24,447 nt of DNA from an uncultured Dysosmobacter sp. (GTDB taxonomy: Bacteria > Bacillota > Clostridia > Oscillospirales > Oscillospiraceae): the NCBI GenBank assembly GCA_934504065.1, contig CAKSVQ010000019.1:1-24447 (forward strand). Reading direction: 5' to 3'. Position numbers and translations under genes: made by a program. The notes under the pieces are model-generated. The model was not told the origin of the DNA. It was given only the letters and a program-made list of their open reading frames with translations, and did no database searches. The first letter of the stretch is position 1. The number at the start of each line of letters is the position of its first letter. This document shows positions 1 through 9,547 of the stretch, piece by piece.

Positions 1-592
<592 letters not shown>

Positions 593-624
593 ATCCTGTG
601 CTCCTTTAAGAGAGGGGCCCACTG

Positions 625-649
625 TCTTCCCGCCGCTCCGGCGGGAAGA
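625..649 (-). other. Intercistronic hairpin between gyrB and gyrA
   Basis: A perfect 10-bp inverted repeat (TCTTCCCGCC, 5-base loop, GGCGGGAAGA) fills part of the 81-base gap. No T-run follows on the minus strand, so it is more likely an RNA processing or stability element than a terminator. A shorter hairpin with the same GGCGGGA arm sits on the other side of gyrB. Confidence 0.6.
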
Positions 650-673
650 GCAGGGAACGACTCCCTTTATTTT

Positions 674-2623
674 TTAATAGTCCAGATTCACCGCGTACTG
701 CGCCTTTTTCTCGATAAATTCCTTCCGCGGCTCCACCTTTTCACCCATCAGGATGGTAAAGGTCTCGTCGGCCTTCACGGCGTCGTCCAGCGTGATGCGG
801 CGCAGGGTGCGCTTTTCCGGGTCCATGGTGGTCTCCCACAGCTCATGGGGGTTCATTTCGCCAAGGCCCTTGAAGCGGGAAATGTCGATCTTCACATTGG
901 GATTGCCGCCTCGCATTTCGGAGGAAACGGCATCCCGCTCCTCATCGGAGAAGGCAACACGGGTGGTCTTGCCCCGGGTGAGCTTATAGAGGGGGGGCAC
1001 GGCGGAATAGACATAGCCCTGCTCGATCAGCGGCCGCATGAAGCGGAAGAAGAAGGTCAAAAGCAGCGTGCGGATATGGGCGCCGTCCACATCGGCATCG
1101 GCCATGATAATGATCTTATGATAGCGGAGCTTGGTGGGGTCGAACTCCTCACCGATGCCCGCGCCCAGCGCGGTGATGACAGGCTGGAGCTTGTCGTTGC
1201 CATACACCTTGTCGGCCCGGGCCTTTTCCACGTTGAGCATCTTGCCCCACAAGGGAAGGATGGCCTGAAAACGGGAATCCCGGCCCTGGGTGGCGCTGCC
1301 GCCTGCGGAGTCGCCCTCGACGATGTAGATCTCCGTCAGCTCCGGGTTATTTTCATTGCAGTCCCGCAGCTTATCCGGCATGGCCGCGCCGCCCAGCGCG
1401 GTCTTGCGGCGGATGGACTCCCGGGCCTTCTTGGCGGCCTCCCGGGCGCGGTTGGCCGTCAGGGCCTTGTCGAGGATCATGCGGCCCACCTGCGGGTTTT
1501 CCTCCAGGAAGGTATCCAGCTTTTCGGTGACGATGTTGTTTACCAGTGTGCGGATTTCGCTGTTGCCCAGTTTGGCCTTGGTCTGGCCCTCGAACTGGGC
1601 CTCGGTCAGCTTCACGGAGATCACACAGGTCAGGCCCTCGCGGCAGTCCTCACCGGAGACCTTTTCATCGTCCTTGAGCATTTTGATCTTGTGGCCATAA
1701 TTATTGAGCACGTTGGTCAGCGCCCGCTTGAAGCCCTCTTCATGCATACCGCCCTCGGGAGTGTGAACGTTGTTGGCAAAGGAGAAGATGGTCTCATTAT
1801 AGCCGTCGTTATACTGCAGTGCCACCTCGGCCATGGAGTCCTCTTTCTGTCCGGCCATGTAGATCACATCGCTGTGGAGGGCGTCCTTGCTCTTGTTGAG
1901 CCACGTGACAAATTCCCGGATACCGCCCTCAAAGCACAGATCGTCGGAATCCTCCTTGCCGGGGCGCTTGTCGATGGTGTGGATGCGCAGGCCCGCGTTC
2001 AAAAACGCTTCTTCCCGCATCCGGGTGTGCAGCGTTTCATAGCTGTACACGGTGTCTTCAAACATCTCGGGGTCTGGCTTGAAGGTAACGGTGGTCCCGG
2101 TATGGTCCGTGGTGCCGACCACGGTCATCTCCTGCGTCACGTGTCCGCGTGAGAACTTCATTTCGTAGATCTTCCCATCCCGGTGCACCTGTACGGTGAG
2201 CCACTCGGAAAGGGCGTTCACCACCGACGCGCCCACGCCGTGCAGGCCGCCGGAGACCTTGTAGCCGCCGCCGCCGAACTTGCCGCCGGCATGCAGCACG
2301 GTATACACCACCTCCAGCGCGGGCTTACCGGTCTGGGCCTGAATGTCCACGGGGATGCCGCGGCCATTGTCTACCACGGTGATGGTGTCGCCCTCGTTGA
2401 TCTGCACCACAATGTCCGTGCAGTAGCCTGCCAGCGCCTCATCGATGGCGTTGTCCACGATCTCATAGACCAGATGGTGCAATCCGGAAGTGGAGGTGGA
2501 GCCGATATACATGCCGGGCCGCTTGCGCACCGCCTCCAGACCCTCCAGAACCTGAATTTCCGAGGCGTCGTATTCGTTTTTCGCGTCCACCGCAGTGGAA
2601 TTCAAAATTTCGTTATCTGCCAT
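674..2623 (-). CDS. gyrB: DNA gyrase subunit B
   Basis: ATPase subunit of DNA gyrase, 649 residues, full length for the family. In order: the GHKL ATPase domain with catalytic Glu54 and Asn58 in [19 protein letters not shown] at 85-91 and [15 protein letters not shown]; the transducer domain; then the TOPRIM domain with EGDSAGGSA near 435 and DADVDGAHI near 506. The C-terminal tail contains [12 protein letters not shown]. Length and residues fit gyrase B rather than ParE, and the location between remB and gyrA is the standard Firmicutes position. The ATG at 2623 is preceded by GAAAGGAG with good spacing. It acts in the cytoplasm with GyrA as an A2B2 tetramer. Confidence 0.98.
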   Translation of the reverse strand: MADNEILNSTAVDAKNEYDASEIQVLEGLEAVRKRPGMYIGSTSTSGLHHLVYEIVDNAIDEALAGYCTDIVVQINEGDTITVVDNGRGIPVDIQAQTGKPALEVVYTVLHAGGKFGGGGYKVSGGLHGVGASVVNALSEWLTVQVHRDGKIYEMKFSRGHVTQEMTVVGTTDHTGTTVTFKPDPEMFEDTVYSYETLHTRMREEAFLNAGLRIHTIDKRPGKEDSDDLCFEGGIREFVTWLNKSKDALHSDVIYMAGQKEDSMAEVALQYNDGYNETIFSFANNVHTPEGGMHEEGFKRALTNVLNNYGHKIKMLKDDEKVSGEDCREGLTCVISVKLTEAQFEGQTKAKLGNSEIRTLVNNIVTEKLDTFLEENPQVGRMILDKALTANRAREAAKKARESIRRKTALGGAAMPDKLRDCNENNPELTEIYIVEGDSAGGSATQGRDSRFQAILPLWGKMLNVEKARADKVYGNDKLQPVITALGAGIGEEFDPTKLRYHKIIIMADADVDGAHIRTLLLTFFFRFMRPLIEQGYVYSAVPPLYKLTRGKTTRVAFSDEERDAVSSEMRGGNPNVKIDISRFKGLGEMNPHELWETTMDPEKRTLRRITLDDAVKADETFTILMGEKVEPRKEFIEKKAQYAVNLDY

Positions 2624-2646
2624 GTAGCTTCTCCTTTCAAGGGGAA

Positions 2647-2662
2647 GGCGGGACTTCCCGCC
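2647..2662 (-). other. Short hairpin between remB and gyrB
   Basis: GGCGGGA and TCCCGCC form a 7-bp inverted repeat with a 2-base centre just upstream of the gyrB ribosome site. There is no adjacent T-run. It shares the GGCGGGA arm with the hairpin at 625-649, suggesting related intercistronic elements. Confidence 0.45.
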
Positions 2663-2694
2663 GGAATCTGAACTATTCTGAGGTCCGTTCTATT

Positions 2695-2961
2695 TCAAAG
2701 CTCCAGCCGCCTGCCCTCCGCCCGGTTTTTCAGGGTGGAGGTGTTGAGCTGGCTCAAATAGACGATTTGGGGATGATAGGGGTGGTCGCACACCACAAAG
2801 GATTTTGGCAGCGCACCGGAGATATCCAGCACCACGCCGCTTTCCTCCGCGGCGGCCAGATATTCCCGGGTCCTTTTTTCATAGCTGCATTTATCCAAAT
2901 CAAAAATGCCGATGATCCGCCGATCCGGCACGATCTCGTTTTGTCCTAAATGAAGATACAC
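2695..2961 (-). CDS. remB: RemB/YaaB-like extracellular matrix regulator (DUF370)
   Basis: Small 88-residue protein opening with YLHLGQNEIVPDRRIIGIFD, the hallmark of the DUF370 family that includes Bacillus subtilis RemB (YaaB) and its paralogue RemA. RemA is a DNA-binding activator of biofilm matrix genes; RemB's precise action is less clear. The start is GTG at 2961, preceded by GGAGGG six bases upstream; there is no better in-frame ATG. It sits 15 bases after recF and 71 bases before gyrB, the same slot that yaaB occupies in B. subtilis, which supports the orthology. The acidic, proline-containing middle and the STLKNRAE block near the C-terminus also match the family. Confidence 0.85.
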   Translation of the reverse strand: MYLHLGQNEIVPDRRIIGIFDLDKCSYEKRTREYLAAAEESGVVLDISGALPKSFVVCDHPYHPQIVYLSQLNTSTLKNRAEGRRLEL

Positions 2962-2976
2962 GCTCTGCCCTCCGTT

Positions 2977-4098
2977 TCAGCCTACGGGGAGGACCGCTTC
3001 CGCCTCGCCATGTTTCACATGAAACACTCGGCCGCCTAGGAGCTTTGGCAGGCGGTCATCCTCGCAGCAGGTGATGAACACCTGCCCGCCCGCAATGCGG
3101 TTGAGCACGAATTCCTGCCGCCGGGGGTCCAGCTCGCTGAGCACATCGTCCAGCAGCAGCACCGGGTACTCCCCGGTGACGTTTTTGTAAATCTCCCGCT
3201 CCGCCAGCTTCATGGCAAGGGCCGCCGTTCTGGTCTGCCCCTGCGAGGCGTACTGCTTGGCCTCCCGGCCATTGACCGTGACGATCAGATCGTCCTTATG
3301 CGGGCCGGAAAGACACAGCCGGGATGCCCGCTCCGCCGCCTGATGGCGCTCCATATGCTCCCGCAGCTGCTGGTATACAACGGCGGTGTCCGCGCCGGGG
3401 TCGGTGACGGTGGAGACTGTCTGATAGCGGATCGCCAGTTCTTCCTTTCCGCCGGAGCATTCCCGGTGGTGCAGGGCGGCGTATTCATTCAGCCGGACGG
3501 CAAACTGCTGGCGGTAGTGGACCACCAGCGCGCCGCAGCGGACCAGCTGCTCGTTGAACTCCGGCAGGGCCGCCAGCAGGTCGGGCCGCTCCTCCGCGTC
3601 CCGCAGGATGCGGGTCTTATGCTCGTAAGCGCGGTGATATTCCGCCAGTGCCGATGCATATCGAGGCCGGAGCTGGCACAGCGCCGTGTCCAGAAAGCGC
3701 CGCCGGGCGGCAGCACCCTCCCGGATGAGAAACAGATCCTCCGGGCAGAAGAACACGGTGTTATATACCTCGCTGAGGGCGGCAGCGCTTTTGGCGGCCA
3801 CCTGATTGACCGAAAGCCTGCGCCGCCTGTCGCGGAACAGCTCCGCCCGCACCCGGAACTCCCGTTCCCGAGCGAATACCTGCGCGCAGAGCACGGCGGC
3901 AGGCGCGTCGAAGCGGATCATCTCCCGGTCGGTCCTTGCCCGGGGGGATTTGCCGCAGGAAAGATAGACCAGCGCTTCCAGCAGATTGGTTTTTCCCTGC
4001 GCGTTCTCGCCGAAGATCACGTTGCACTGCGGGTCAAACTCCACGCTCTGCCGCTGGTAGTTCCGAAAGGCGTCCAGCTCCAGGCGGTCAATCCGCAT
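2977..4098 (-). CDS. recF: DNA replication/repair protein RecF
   Basis: SMC/ABC-like ATPase that, with RecO and RecR, loads RecA at single-strand gaps and helps restart stalled forks. The 373 residues are typical. Walker A is GENAQGKT at 30-37, the ABC signature-like [10 protein letters not shown] lies near 285, and Walker B with the D-loop is [11 protein letters not shown] at 314-324. The N-terminus [14 protein letters not shown] is the family norm. The ATG at 4098 lies inside the end of the upstream S4 gene (11-base overlap), pointing to translational coupling. A leftward remB follows after 15 bases. Confidence 0.97.
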   Translation of the reverse strand: MRIDRLELDAFRNYQRQSVEFDPQCNVIFGENAQGKTNLLEALVYLSCGKSPRARTDREMIRFDAPAAVLCAQVFAREREFRVRAELFRDRRRRLSVNQVAAKSAAALSEVYNTVFFCPEDLFLIREGAAARRRFLDTALCQLRPRYASALAEYHRAYEHKTRILRDAEERPDLLAALPEFNEQLVRCGALVVHYRQQFAVRLNEYAALHHRECSGGKEELAIRYQTVSTVTDPGADTAVVYQQLREHMERHQAAERASRLCLSGPHKDDLIVTVNGREAKQYASQGQTRTAALAMKLAEREIYKNVTGEYPVLLLDDVLSELDPRRQEFVLNRIAGGQVFITCCEDDRLPKLLGGRVFHVKHGEAEAVLPVG

Positions 4099-4303
4099 AG
4101 GCCGCCGTCAGCTCCTGCCCGGCAAAGGCCACTACGTCGCCGGGGCGGATCTTTTTGCCCCGCATGGTGCACACCTCGCCGTTGACCTGCACCTCGCCGC
4201 CCTGAATGCGTTCCTTGGCCTCGCCTCCGGTCTCCACCAGATTGGCAAGCTTCAAAATGTCCTGTAATTTGATAAATTCCGTTGTGATCGTTACTTTTTT
4301 CAT
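4088..4303 (-). CDS. rlbA: S4-domain RNA-binding protein (YaaA/RlbA family)
   Basis: A 71-residue protein made almost wholly of one S4 RNA-binding domain: [26 protein letters not shown] followed by the conserved VQVNGEV and [11 protein letters not shown] strands. This is the YaaA/RlbA family, found between dnaN and recF in most Firmicutes and thought to have a role in ribosome biogenesis, though its exact target is not settled. It starts four bases after the dnaN stop and overlaps recF by 11 bases, so it is the middle of a tightly packed dnaN-rlbA-recF unit. Confidence 0.9.
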   Translation of the reverse strand: MKKVTITTEFIKLQDILKLANLVETGGEAKERIQGGEVQVNGEVCTMRGKKIRPGDVVAFAGQELTAAYAD

Positions 4304-4307
4304 ACCG

Positions 4308-5423
4308 TTACTCCGCGCTCTTCAGTCTGACAGGCAATACCATATAAAGGAAATTCTCCTCACCCTCCACAGGTACGATGACTGCGGGGGAGACCCCGGT
4401 ATTGAGCTCGATCTTCACCGTGTCCGCCGGGGCGTAGCGCAGGGCTTCCATTAAATAACGGTTGTTGAAGCCGATCTCCAGCCCGTTTCCGTCGCCTGCC
4501 ACGGGGCACACGTCCTTGGCCTCGCCGTTTCCGGTCTTGGCGGAAAGATAGACCCGGTCATGGTCAAACAGGCAGCGCACCGGGCTTTTCAGCTTTTCCG
4601 AGATCACCACGGACACCCGGTCGATGCTGCCGATGAGGCTCTTGGTCTCCGCCACCACGGTGATGGGGTTTTTCCGGGGGATGGCGTTTTTATAGTCTAA
4701 GAACTCGCCCTCCAAACGGCGGCAGATCAGCTCGGTGCTGCCCACCTCAAAGAGGATGTGGCGCTTGCCCAGCGTGGCGGTAGCGGGATCGTCGGTATCG
4801 CCGCAGATGCCCTTCACTTCATTCAGGGCGCTGCCAGGGGCCACAAAGGAAAACGCGCCGCCCTCGACCTTGACCACCTTTTCCCGGCGGACCGCCAGAC
4901 GGAAGCCATCCACCGCCACCATGGTCAGATTGCCCTCGGCAATCTCGAACAGGGCCCCGGTGTGGACCGGGCGGCTTTCATTGGTGGAAACGGCAAAGGC
5001 CGTCTCCTCGATCATGCTGCGCAGGGTGCGCTGGGGCATGGTCACGGTGTACTGATCCTCCACCTCCGGCATTTCCGGATAGTCCGCGGCGGACAGGCCC
5101 AGAATTTCAAAATAGGCGTCGCCGCAGGATAGGTGCACCAGCAGCTTGTCGTCCGCGGAGAATGTGACCACATCATCGGGCATTTTGCGGATGATGTCGC
5201 CAAATAGGCGGGCGTTAAGCACAATGTCTCCTTCCTGCGTTACGTCGGCAGGGACAAAGGTGCGGATACCGGTCTTCATGTCGTAGCCGGAGACGGTCAG
5301 CTCTTTTCCGGCGTGGAGCAGCAAGCCCTCCAGCGCGGGAATGGAGCTTTTCGGAGCCACGGCGCGGCTGGCCACGGAAATGGCGCTTTGTAGCAGCGCT
5401 TTTTCGCAACTGAATTGAATCAT
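4308..5423 (-). CDS. dnaN: DNA polymerase III beta subunit (sliding clamp)
   Basis: Ring-forming processivity clamp of the replicative polymerase. 371 residues when started at ATG 5423 ([15 protein letters not shown]), the usual DnaN beginning, with GAGAGG nine bases upstream. A longer in-frame reading from 5486 would add 21 residues unlike any DnaN, so it was not used; an ATG at 5432 is possible but less well placed. Three clamp repeats are visible, and the C-terminus ends with YMVLPVRL, the usual DnaN ending (typically ..MPMRL). It lies 414 bases from dnaA across the probable origin and starts the leftward dnaN-rlbA-recF-remB-gyrB-gyrA block. Confidence 0.97.
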   Translation of the reverse strand: MIQFSCEKALLQSAISVASRAVAPKSSIPALEGLLLHAGKELTVSGYDMKTGIRTFVPADVTQEGDIVLNARLFGDIIRKMPDDVVTFSADDKLLVHLSCGDAYFEILGLSAADYPEMPEVEDQYTVTMPQRTLRSMIEETAFAVSTNESRPVHTGALFEIAEGNLTMVAVDGFRLAVRREKVVKVEGGAFSFVAPGSALNEVKGICGDTDDPATATLGKRHILFEVGSTELICRRLEGEFLDYKNAIPRKNPITVVAETKSLIGSIDRVSVVISEKLKSPVRCLFDHDRVYLSAKTGNGEAKDVCPVAGDGNGLEIGFNNRYLMEALRYAPADTVKIELNTGVSPAVIVPVEGEENFLYMVLPVRLKSAE

Positions 5424-5837
5424 CGATAACATCCTCTCTATATGGAGTAAAGGGTGGCGTGTGGAAAAAAGAGCGGTCAAACTCAAAATGCAGGAAATCT
5501 TTCATTTTGGAGTGGGAAGAACCGTTCTCTTAAAAAAGAAAAGAAAAACTTTTTTAGAAAAAAGTAGTCATAGGGGAAAAAGATGTGGAAAACTTGAAAA
5601 ACTCCTGAAATACCAGTGCTTTGCGTCTCCACAACAAAACGCGCGGTTTTGCCCCGGTTTTCCACAGAAAAATCGAAGCGACTTTTTTCCACAGCAAAGT
5701 TTTTCTTTTCCACGGAGCTTGTGGAAAAAAAGGGCGGAAAAGAACACCGTGACGAACCACGGCGCAAAGGGGAAATGCATGCTGTTTTCCGCGCGGAAAG
5801 CGCCCCCGGCGGGCATAGGGCCCGGACCGGGGAAGCG
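5424..5837. other. Probable oriC segment: DnaA-box cluster between dnaA and dnaN
   Basis: A 414-base gene-free gap rich in DnaA-box-like 9-mers. Perfect TTTTCCACA (one change from the E. coli/B. subtilis TTATCCACA) occurs at 5658-5666 and 5685-5693 on plus, and at 5460-5468, 5584-5592 and 5720-5728 on minus. A one-mismatch copy is at 5706-5714. A/T-rich blocks lie between them, including ACTTTTTT-AG-AAAAAAGT at 5548-5565, a candidate unwinding element. The dnaA-proximal end (about 5775-5835) is GC-rich with small palindromes. The dnaA-dnaN gap is a proven origin part in B. subtilis; here the assignment rests on box density and gene order. Confidence 0.8.
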
Positions 5838-7151
5838 TCAGCGTTTGGAGTTGATATTGGTCTTGATCTCCTTGACCCGCTCGGCAAAAGAGGGGTCTTT
5901 TTTCATCTGCTTTTCCACCTGCTTGATGGAATAGAGCACGGTGGAGTGGTCGCGGCCCTCAAAGACCTTGCCGATGTCGTCAAGGCTCAGGTTGGTCATG
6001 CTGCGGATGAGGTACATGGCGATCTGGCGGGCGGACACGGCATCGCGTACTCGCTGCTGGCCGCGGATGATGGATTCCTCCAGCCCGTAGTATTTGCTGA
6101 TGCACTCGAGAATGGCCTCGGGCGTGGGGATATACTCGTTGCTGCGCTTGAGAATATCCTGCATGGCCCGCTCCACGGTCTCTTCATCGGCGTCGTTGCC
6201 CAAAAGGTCCTTGTAGGCAAGAATTTTGTTGATGGTGCCCTCCAGCTGGCGGACGTTGGCGGTGACCCGCTCGGCAATGGTATAGACCACCTTGTCCGGC
6301 AGTTCCATGCCGAGAATGGCCGCCTTGTTCTTCACGATGGCCACGCGGGTCTCAAAATCGGGGGGCGCCACGTCCACCAGAAGGCCCCATTCAAATCGGG
6401 TGCGCAGACGGTCGTCCAGCAGCGTCATTTCAGAGGGGGGACGGTCGGAGGTCAGCACGATCTGGCGGCCGGATTCATAGAGGTTGTTGAAGGTATGGAA
6501 AAATTCCTCCTGCGTTTGCTTCTTTCCGGCGATGAACTGCACGTCGTCCACCAGCAGCAGGTCGGCCTGACGGTATTTTTCCCGCATTTCGGCGGTCTTG
6601 CCCTCGCGGATGGCGTCCACCAGTTCGTTGGTCAGGTCGTCGCCCTTGACGTAGGCGATCTTGGAGGTGGGGTCGTTTTTGCGGATGACGTTGGCGATGG
6701 CGTAGATCAGGTGAGTCTTGCCAAGGCCGGAGTCCCCGTAGATCAAAAGCGGGTTATAGTTTTGAGCGGGGTGGTTGGCCACGGCCTGACAGGCGGCATA
6801 GGCCAGCTTGTTGCTGGGGCCCACCACGAAGGTGGAAAACGTAAATTCGTCGGAAGTGAAGCGGTCGTTGGGCTTGTTGATCACGCCCTGAAATTCCTTG
6901 TAGCCAAGGTCGTCCAAAATCTGCACTTCAAAGTCGGTGGAGAAAATATCGTGCAGCACAGCTTTGATGTTTTTGACGAACAGCGACTCGATATATCCCT
7001 TTTTAAAGTCGTTGGAGCAATGGAGAATAAAGGTATTGCCCTGGATGTCCACAGCTTCCAGCTGATCGAACCAGGTGGCAATGGTGGTCTCCGACAGGTC
7101 TTTCTTTAGCTGCTGCAGGACATTGTCCCACACGTCGGCGACGGAGTTCAA
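5838..7151 (-). CDS. dnaA: Chromosomal replication initiator protein DnaA
   Basis: AAA+ initiator that binds DnaA boxes and melts the origin. 437 residues. The N-terminal domain I (VWDNVLQQLKKDLSETTIATWF) is followed by the AAA+ core with Walker A GDSGLGKTH near 138, Walker B LLVDDVQFI near 198 and the sensor LTSDRPPSEM. C-terminal domain IV carries the DnaA-box-binding signature GRDHSTVLYSI near 396. The start is TTG at 7151: no in-frame ATG or GTG exists nearby, domain I begins immediately, and AGAGAGGTG lies seven bases upstream. A TTG start probably limits DnaA synthesis. Its promoter is at 7200-7228. Confidence 0.97.
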   Translation of the reverse strand: MNSVADVWDNVLQQLKKDLSETTIATWFDQLEAVDIQGNTFILHCSNDFKKGYIESLFVKNIKAVLHDIFSTDFEVQILDDLGYKEFQGVINKPNDRFTSDEFTFSTFVVGPSNKLAYAACQAVANHPAQNYNPLLIYGDSGLGKTHLIYAIANVIRKNDPTSKIAYVKGDDLTNELVDAIREGKTAEMREKYRQADLLLVDDVQFIAGKKQTQEEFFHTFNNLYESGRQIVLTSDRPPSEMTLLDDRLRTRFEWGLLVDVAPPDFETRVAIVKNKAAILGMELPDKVVYTIAERVTANVRQLEGTINKILAYKDLLGNDADEETVERAMQDILKRSNEYIPTPEAILECISKYYGLEESIIRGQQRVRDAVSARQIAMYLIRSMTNLSLDDIGKVFEGRDHSTVLYSIKQVEKQMKKDPSFAERVKEIKTNINSKR

Positions 7152-7374
7152 AGGAAAACACCTCTCTCTAGTAAATAATCTGCAAAATAATACAAATATA
7201 GTATATCAAAAAATCCCGGCCCTTGCAACACTTATTCTAATAATAAGTTCTGAAAAATCCTGTGGAAACAGGCAACTAGATATGGGCAAAAACGTACCGC
7301 GGACTACTACATTTTGAAAATCAGTTCGCCGCTGAAGGAAAAACGGCCGTTTTTTTGAAGTTTTCAAGTTTTTA
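7152..7374. other. AT-rich dnaA-rpmH intergenic region, possible second origin part
   Basis: Divergent gap upstream of dnaA. It contains an AT-rich stretch at about 7170-7260 including the inverted repeat ACTTATT/AATAAGT (roughly 7230-7248), a near-match DnaA box TGTGGAAAC at 7261-7269, and the palindrome ACGGCCGT near 7343-7350 followed by seven T residues. No perfect TTTTCCACA copy lies here, unlike the dnaA-dnaN gap. In B. subtilis the rpmH-dnaA gap is part of a bipartite origin; whether that holds here is inference. Confidence 0.5.
7200..7228 (-). promoter_or_regulatory. Predicted dnaA promoter
   Basis: On the minus strand, TTGCAA (7228-7223), a 17-base spacer and TATACT (7205-7200) preceded by TGA form an extended -10 SigA-type promoter. 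The expected start site is about 40 bases before the dnaA TTG codon. Confidence 0.75.
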
Positions 7375-7404
7375 TTGACACCTTTTGCAGATGTATGCTA
7401 TACT
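7375..7404 (+). promoter_or_regulatory. Predicted rpmH operon promoter
   Basis: Perfect -35 TTGACA (7375-7380), 18-base spacer, -10 TATACT (7399-7404) preceded by TGC, giving an extended -10. It is a strong vegetative promoter facing away from dnaA and drives rpmH and probably rnpA onward. Confidence 0.85.
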
Positions 7405-7410
7405 ATTCTA

Positions 7411-7525
7411 TGCGTCGCAAGGCGCAAAAGATTGTTTACTGCGCCGCCTTTCCTGATTTTGGAAAATCGGTGTCGAGTAAGTGTCATGGCAACATGACCG
7501 GAAAACTGACAGGAGGTGTCTCAAC
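7411..7525 (+). other. Structured rpmH mRNA leader
   Basis: About 115 bases separate the expected transcription start from the rpmH start. Three possible stems are visible in order: GGCGCA/TGCGCC (7421-7426 with 7440-7445), GATTTT/AAAATC (7454-7459 with 7462-7467), and GTCATG/CATGAC closed by a GCAA tetraloop (7483-7498). The last ends 12 bases before the AGGAGGT ribosome site at 7511. This could be autoregulatory or an mRNA stability element; no known leader family is recognised. Confidence 0.45.
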
Positions 7526-7666
7526 ATGGCAACGAAACGTACCTATCAGCCCAAGAAGCTGCATGGCCAGAAGGTTCACGGCTTCCGCAAGAGAATGGCG
7601 ACTGCCAACGGCCGCAAGGTCCTCTCCCGCCGCCGCGCCAAGGGCCGTGCTCGTCTTTCCTACTAA
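7526..7666 (+). CDS. rpmH: 50S ribosomal protein L34
   Basis: Very short, highly basic large-subunit protein. The 46 residues read [12 protein letters not shown], then [29 protein letters not shown], the unmistakable L34 signature. The ATG at 7526 follows AGGAGGT with eight bases of spacing; an upstream in-frame ATG at 7481 would add 15 unconserved residues and lies in the leader hairpin, so it was rejected. It is the first gene of the rightward block rpmH-rnpA-yidD-yidC-jag, conserved across bacteria next to the origin. Confidence 0.97.
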   Translation: MATKRTYQPKKLHGQKVHGFRKRMATANGRKVLSRRRAKGRARLSY

Positions 7667-7706
7667 GCGAACGGAAGCGCGGGGAGACACTTGAACACAC
7701 GCCTTC

Positions 7707-7741
7707 AGGGACGGCGGGAATTTTAGGATTCCTCCGTCCCT
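7707..7741 (+). other. Strong hairpin between rpmH and rnpA
   Basis: AGGGACGG (7707-7714) pairs perfectly with CCGTCCCT (7734-7741), and an inner GGAAT/ATTCC extends the stem. It is not followed by a T-run, so it is probably a processing or stability hairpin that sets the high L34 to RnpA ratio rather than a simple terminator. Confidence 0.6.
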
Positions 7742-7798
7742 AGAAAAGTTTGTAAAGGACGGTGTTCAGGCGTCCAGAACGCGGCGAAAGGGGAGCGT

Positions 7799-8143
7799 AT
7801 GAAAGCAGCGGTCACATTAAAACAGAATTATGAGTTTCGGCGGCTGTATCAAAAGGGCGCGTCGGCGGCAGGGAAGACCATGGTGCTCTACTGCCGGAGA
7901 AACCGTCTGGGCCGGAACCGTCTGGGGCTCACGGCCTCGGTGAAGCTGGGCCACGCAGTGGTGCGCAATCGCTGCCGCCGCAGGCTGCGGGAGGTCTACC
8001 GGATCAACACCCCCCATCTCCGTACGGGGTGGGACATCATTCTGGTGGCCCGGAGCAAAACGGCCAGCGCGCCGTGGCAGGAACTCAACGACACGTTCGC
8101 CCGGCTGTGCCGGAAGCTGGAGCTGTGGGAGGAAGAGGCATGA
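7799..8143 (+). CDS. rnpA: Ribonuclease P protein component
   Basis: Basic protein subunit of RNase P, which helps the catalytic RNA bind and cleave the 5' leader of precursor tRNAs. 114 residues, normal size. The family signature is present as [15 protein letters not shown] (the RNR motif), preceded by [16 protein letters not shown] and followed by [11 protein letters not shown]. The ATG at 7799 follows AAAGGGGAG. It lies 132 bases after rpmH, across the hairpin at 7707-7741, and its stop overlaps the yidD start by four bases (ATGA), so the two are translationally coupled. Confidence 0.96.
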   Translation: MKAAVTLKQNYEFRRLYQKGASAAGKTMVLYCRRNRLGRNRLGLTASVKLGHAVVRNRCRRRLREVYRINTPHLRTGWDIILVARSKTASAPWQELNDTFARLCRKLELWEEEA

Positions 8144-8349
8144 AGCGCATTCTTTTGTGGTTGATCCGCTTTTACCGCAGCGCCATTTCCCACTATACGC
8201 CCCGCTGCTGCAATTATATCCCCACCTGCTCACAGTACGCGCTGGAGGCCATTGAAAAATACGGCGCCCTGAAGGGGTCGTATCTGGCTGTCCGGCGCAT
8301 ATTGCGCTGCAATCCGTTCCACAAGGGAGGATACGATCCCGTCCCCTGA
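8140..8349 (+). CDS. yidD: Membrane protein insertion efficiency factor YidD
   Basis: A 69-residue protein of the YidD (DUF37) family, thought to assist YidC-dependent insertion at the inner face of the membrane. The conserved block is complete: an amphipathic N-terminus [17 protein letters not shown], then Cys-rich [20 protein letters not shown] and the C-terminal [13 protein letters not shown]. The ATG at 8140 overlaps the rnpA stop and is preceded by GGAGGAAGAGG; a longer in-frame reading from 8029 lies wholly inside rnpA and was rejected. It sits 27 bases before yidC, the usual partner. Confidence 0.93.
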   Translation: MKRILLWLIRFYRSAISHYTPRCCNYIPTCSQYALEAIEKYGALKGSYLAVRRILRCNPFHKGGYDPVP

Positions 8350-8376
8350 CCCCATTACGATTTGGAGGAAACATCT

Positions 8377-9534
8377 ATGTTCTCAACCATCGGATACTTT
8401 ATCTGTATCCCCTTTGCGTGGCTGGTGCGCCTTTTCTACACGCTCACCGGGTCTTACGGCATGGCCATCATCCTCTTCACGCTGGTGCTCAAGCTTATTT
8501 TGCTGCCGTTCCAGATCAAGTCCAAAAAGAGCATGATGCGCATGAACCGCGTCAGCGGCAGAATGCAGGAGATCCAGAAAAAGTACGCCAACAATCAGGC
8601 GAAAATGAGCGAAGAGATGCAGAAGCTCTATGAAGAAGAGGGCGTCAATCCCATGAGCGGCTGCCTGTGGAGCTTCCTGCCTCTGCCCATTTTGATGGCG
8701 CTGTATTCCATCATGCGCCAGCCCATCACCCACCTTATGATGATCTCCGGCGATGTGGTGCAGGATCTGGTGGCCCAGATGACCGAAAAGGGTTTGGACA
8801 TGACCGGCATCGTGCAGATGAAGGACGGCACCGCCGTGCTCTTGAATGACGGCACCACCCAACTCGCGGCTTACGGCCAGATCAACATGGTCAAGCTCAT
8901 CAAGGAACAGGCCCCGGAGCTTGTCAGCGGCGTGAAAAACTGGCTGGATCTGGACTTTAACTTCCTGGGGCTGGATCTTGCGTCCATCCCCTCCAGCGTG
9001 TTTGCAAACTTTGCCTTCAAGTGGGCTGTGATCGGGCTGATCCTGATCCCCATTCTGGCTGGCGCCTTCCAGCTAATCATGAGCATTTACACCATGAAGA
9101 ACCAGCCCCAGCAAAATGGCGCGGGCTCCATGAAGACCATGATGTATATGATGCCGCTGATGAGCGTGTACATCGCCTTCATCATGCCCGCCGCACTGGG
9201 CATTTACTGGATTGCGCAGAGCGTGCTCTCCCTCATTCAGGAAATTGCCATGACCAAAATTTTCGGCAAGAAGATGCAGGAAGAGGAGGACGCCCGCTAT
9301 GCGGCGCTGCAGGCTGACCGCCAGCGCCGTCAGGAAGAGGCAAAGCGGGTGCAGGAAGAGCGCAAAAAGCAGGCGGTCCAGAAGCAGACCCTGCGGGAAA
9401 AGCAGAAGGCCGCGCAGGCCGCAAAGGCTGCCAAAGCCGCCAAGGCCGGAAGAAGCACCACTGAGGCCGGACGGGTGGGCGACCGCCCCTATGCCCGTGG
9501 TCGGTCTTACAAGGCAGACCGTTATGACGATTAA
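8377..9534 (+). CDS. yidC: Membrane protein insertase YidC/Oxa1 family
   Basis: Polytopic insertase that folds and inserts membrane proteins alone or with SecYEG. 385 residues from ATG 8377, which follows TTGGAGGAAAC; an earlier TTG at 8362 is inside the ribosome site. An N-terminal hydrophobic pair (about 5-45) leads into the basic cytoplasmic loop KKSMMRMNRVSGRMQEIQKKY, then PMSGCLWSFLPLPILMALYSI and two or three later membrane spans. The loop between middle spans is longer than in Bacillus SpoIIIJ, and no lipobox is present. The tail from about residue 300 is Lys/Arg/Ala/Gln-rich coiled sequence, likely to contact the ribosome. Thirteen bases separate it from jag. Confidence 0.95.
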   Translation: MFSTIGYFICIPFAWLVRLFYTLTGSYGMAIILFTLVLKLILLPFQIKSKKSMMRMNRVSGRMQEIQKKYANNQAKMSEEMQKLYEEEGVNPMSGCLWSFLPLPILMALYSIMRQPITHLMMISGDVVQDLVAQMTEKGLDMTGIVQMKDGTAVLLNDGTTQLAAYGQINMVKLIKEQAPELVSGVKNWLDLDFNFLGLDLASIPSSVFANFAFKWAVIGLILIPILAGAFQLIMSIYTMKNQPQQNGAGSMKTMMYMMPLMSVYIAFIMPAALGIYWIAQSVLSLIQEIAMTKIFGKKMQEEEDARYAALQADRQRRQEEAKRVQEERKKQAVQKQTLREKQKAAQAAKAAKAAKAGRSTTEAGRVGDRPYARGRSYKADRYDD

Positions 9535-9547
9535 GTGAGGAACCGTT

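Noticed and set aside
5461..5934. Possible plus-strand gene across the dnaA-dnaN gap
   Set aside because: It overlaps the DnaA boxes and the dnaA end, is lysine/phenylalanine-biased from A/T runs and matches nothing known.
5616..7109. 497-codon plus-strand frame over dnaA and the origin
   Set aside because: Antisense to dnaA; begins in the DnaA-box cluster and has no recognisable domain or ribosome site.
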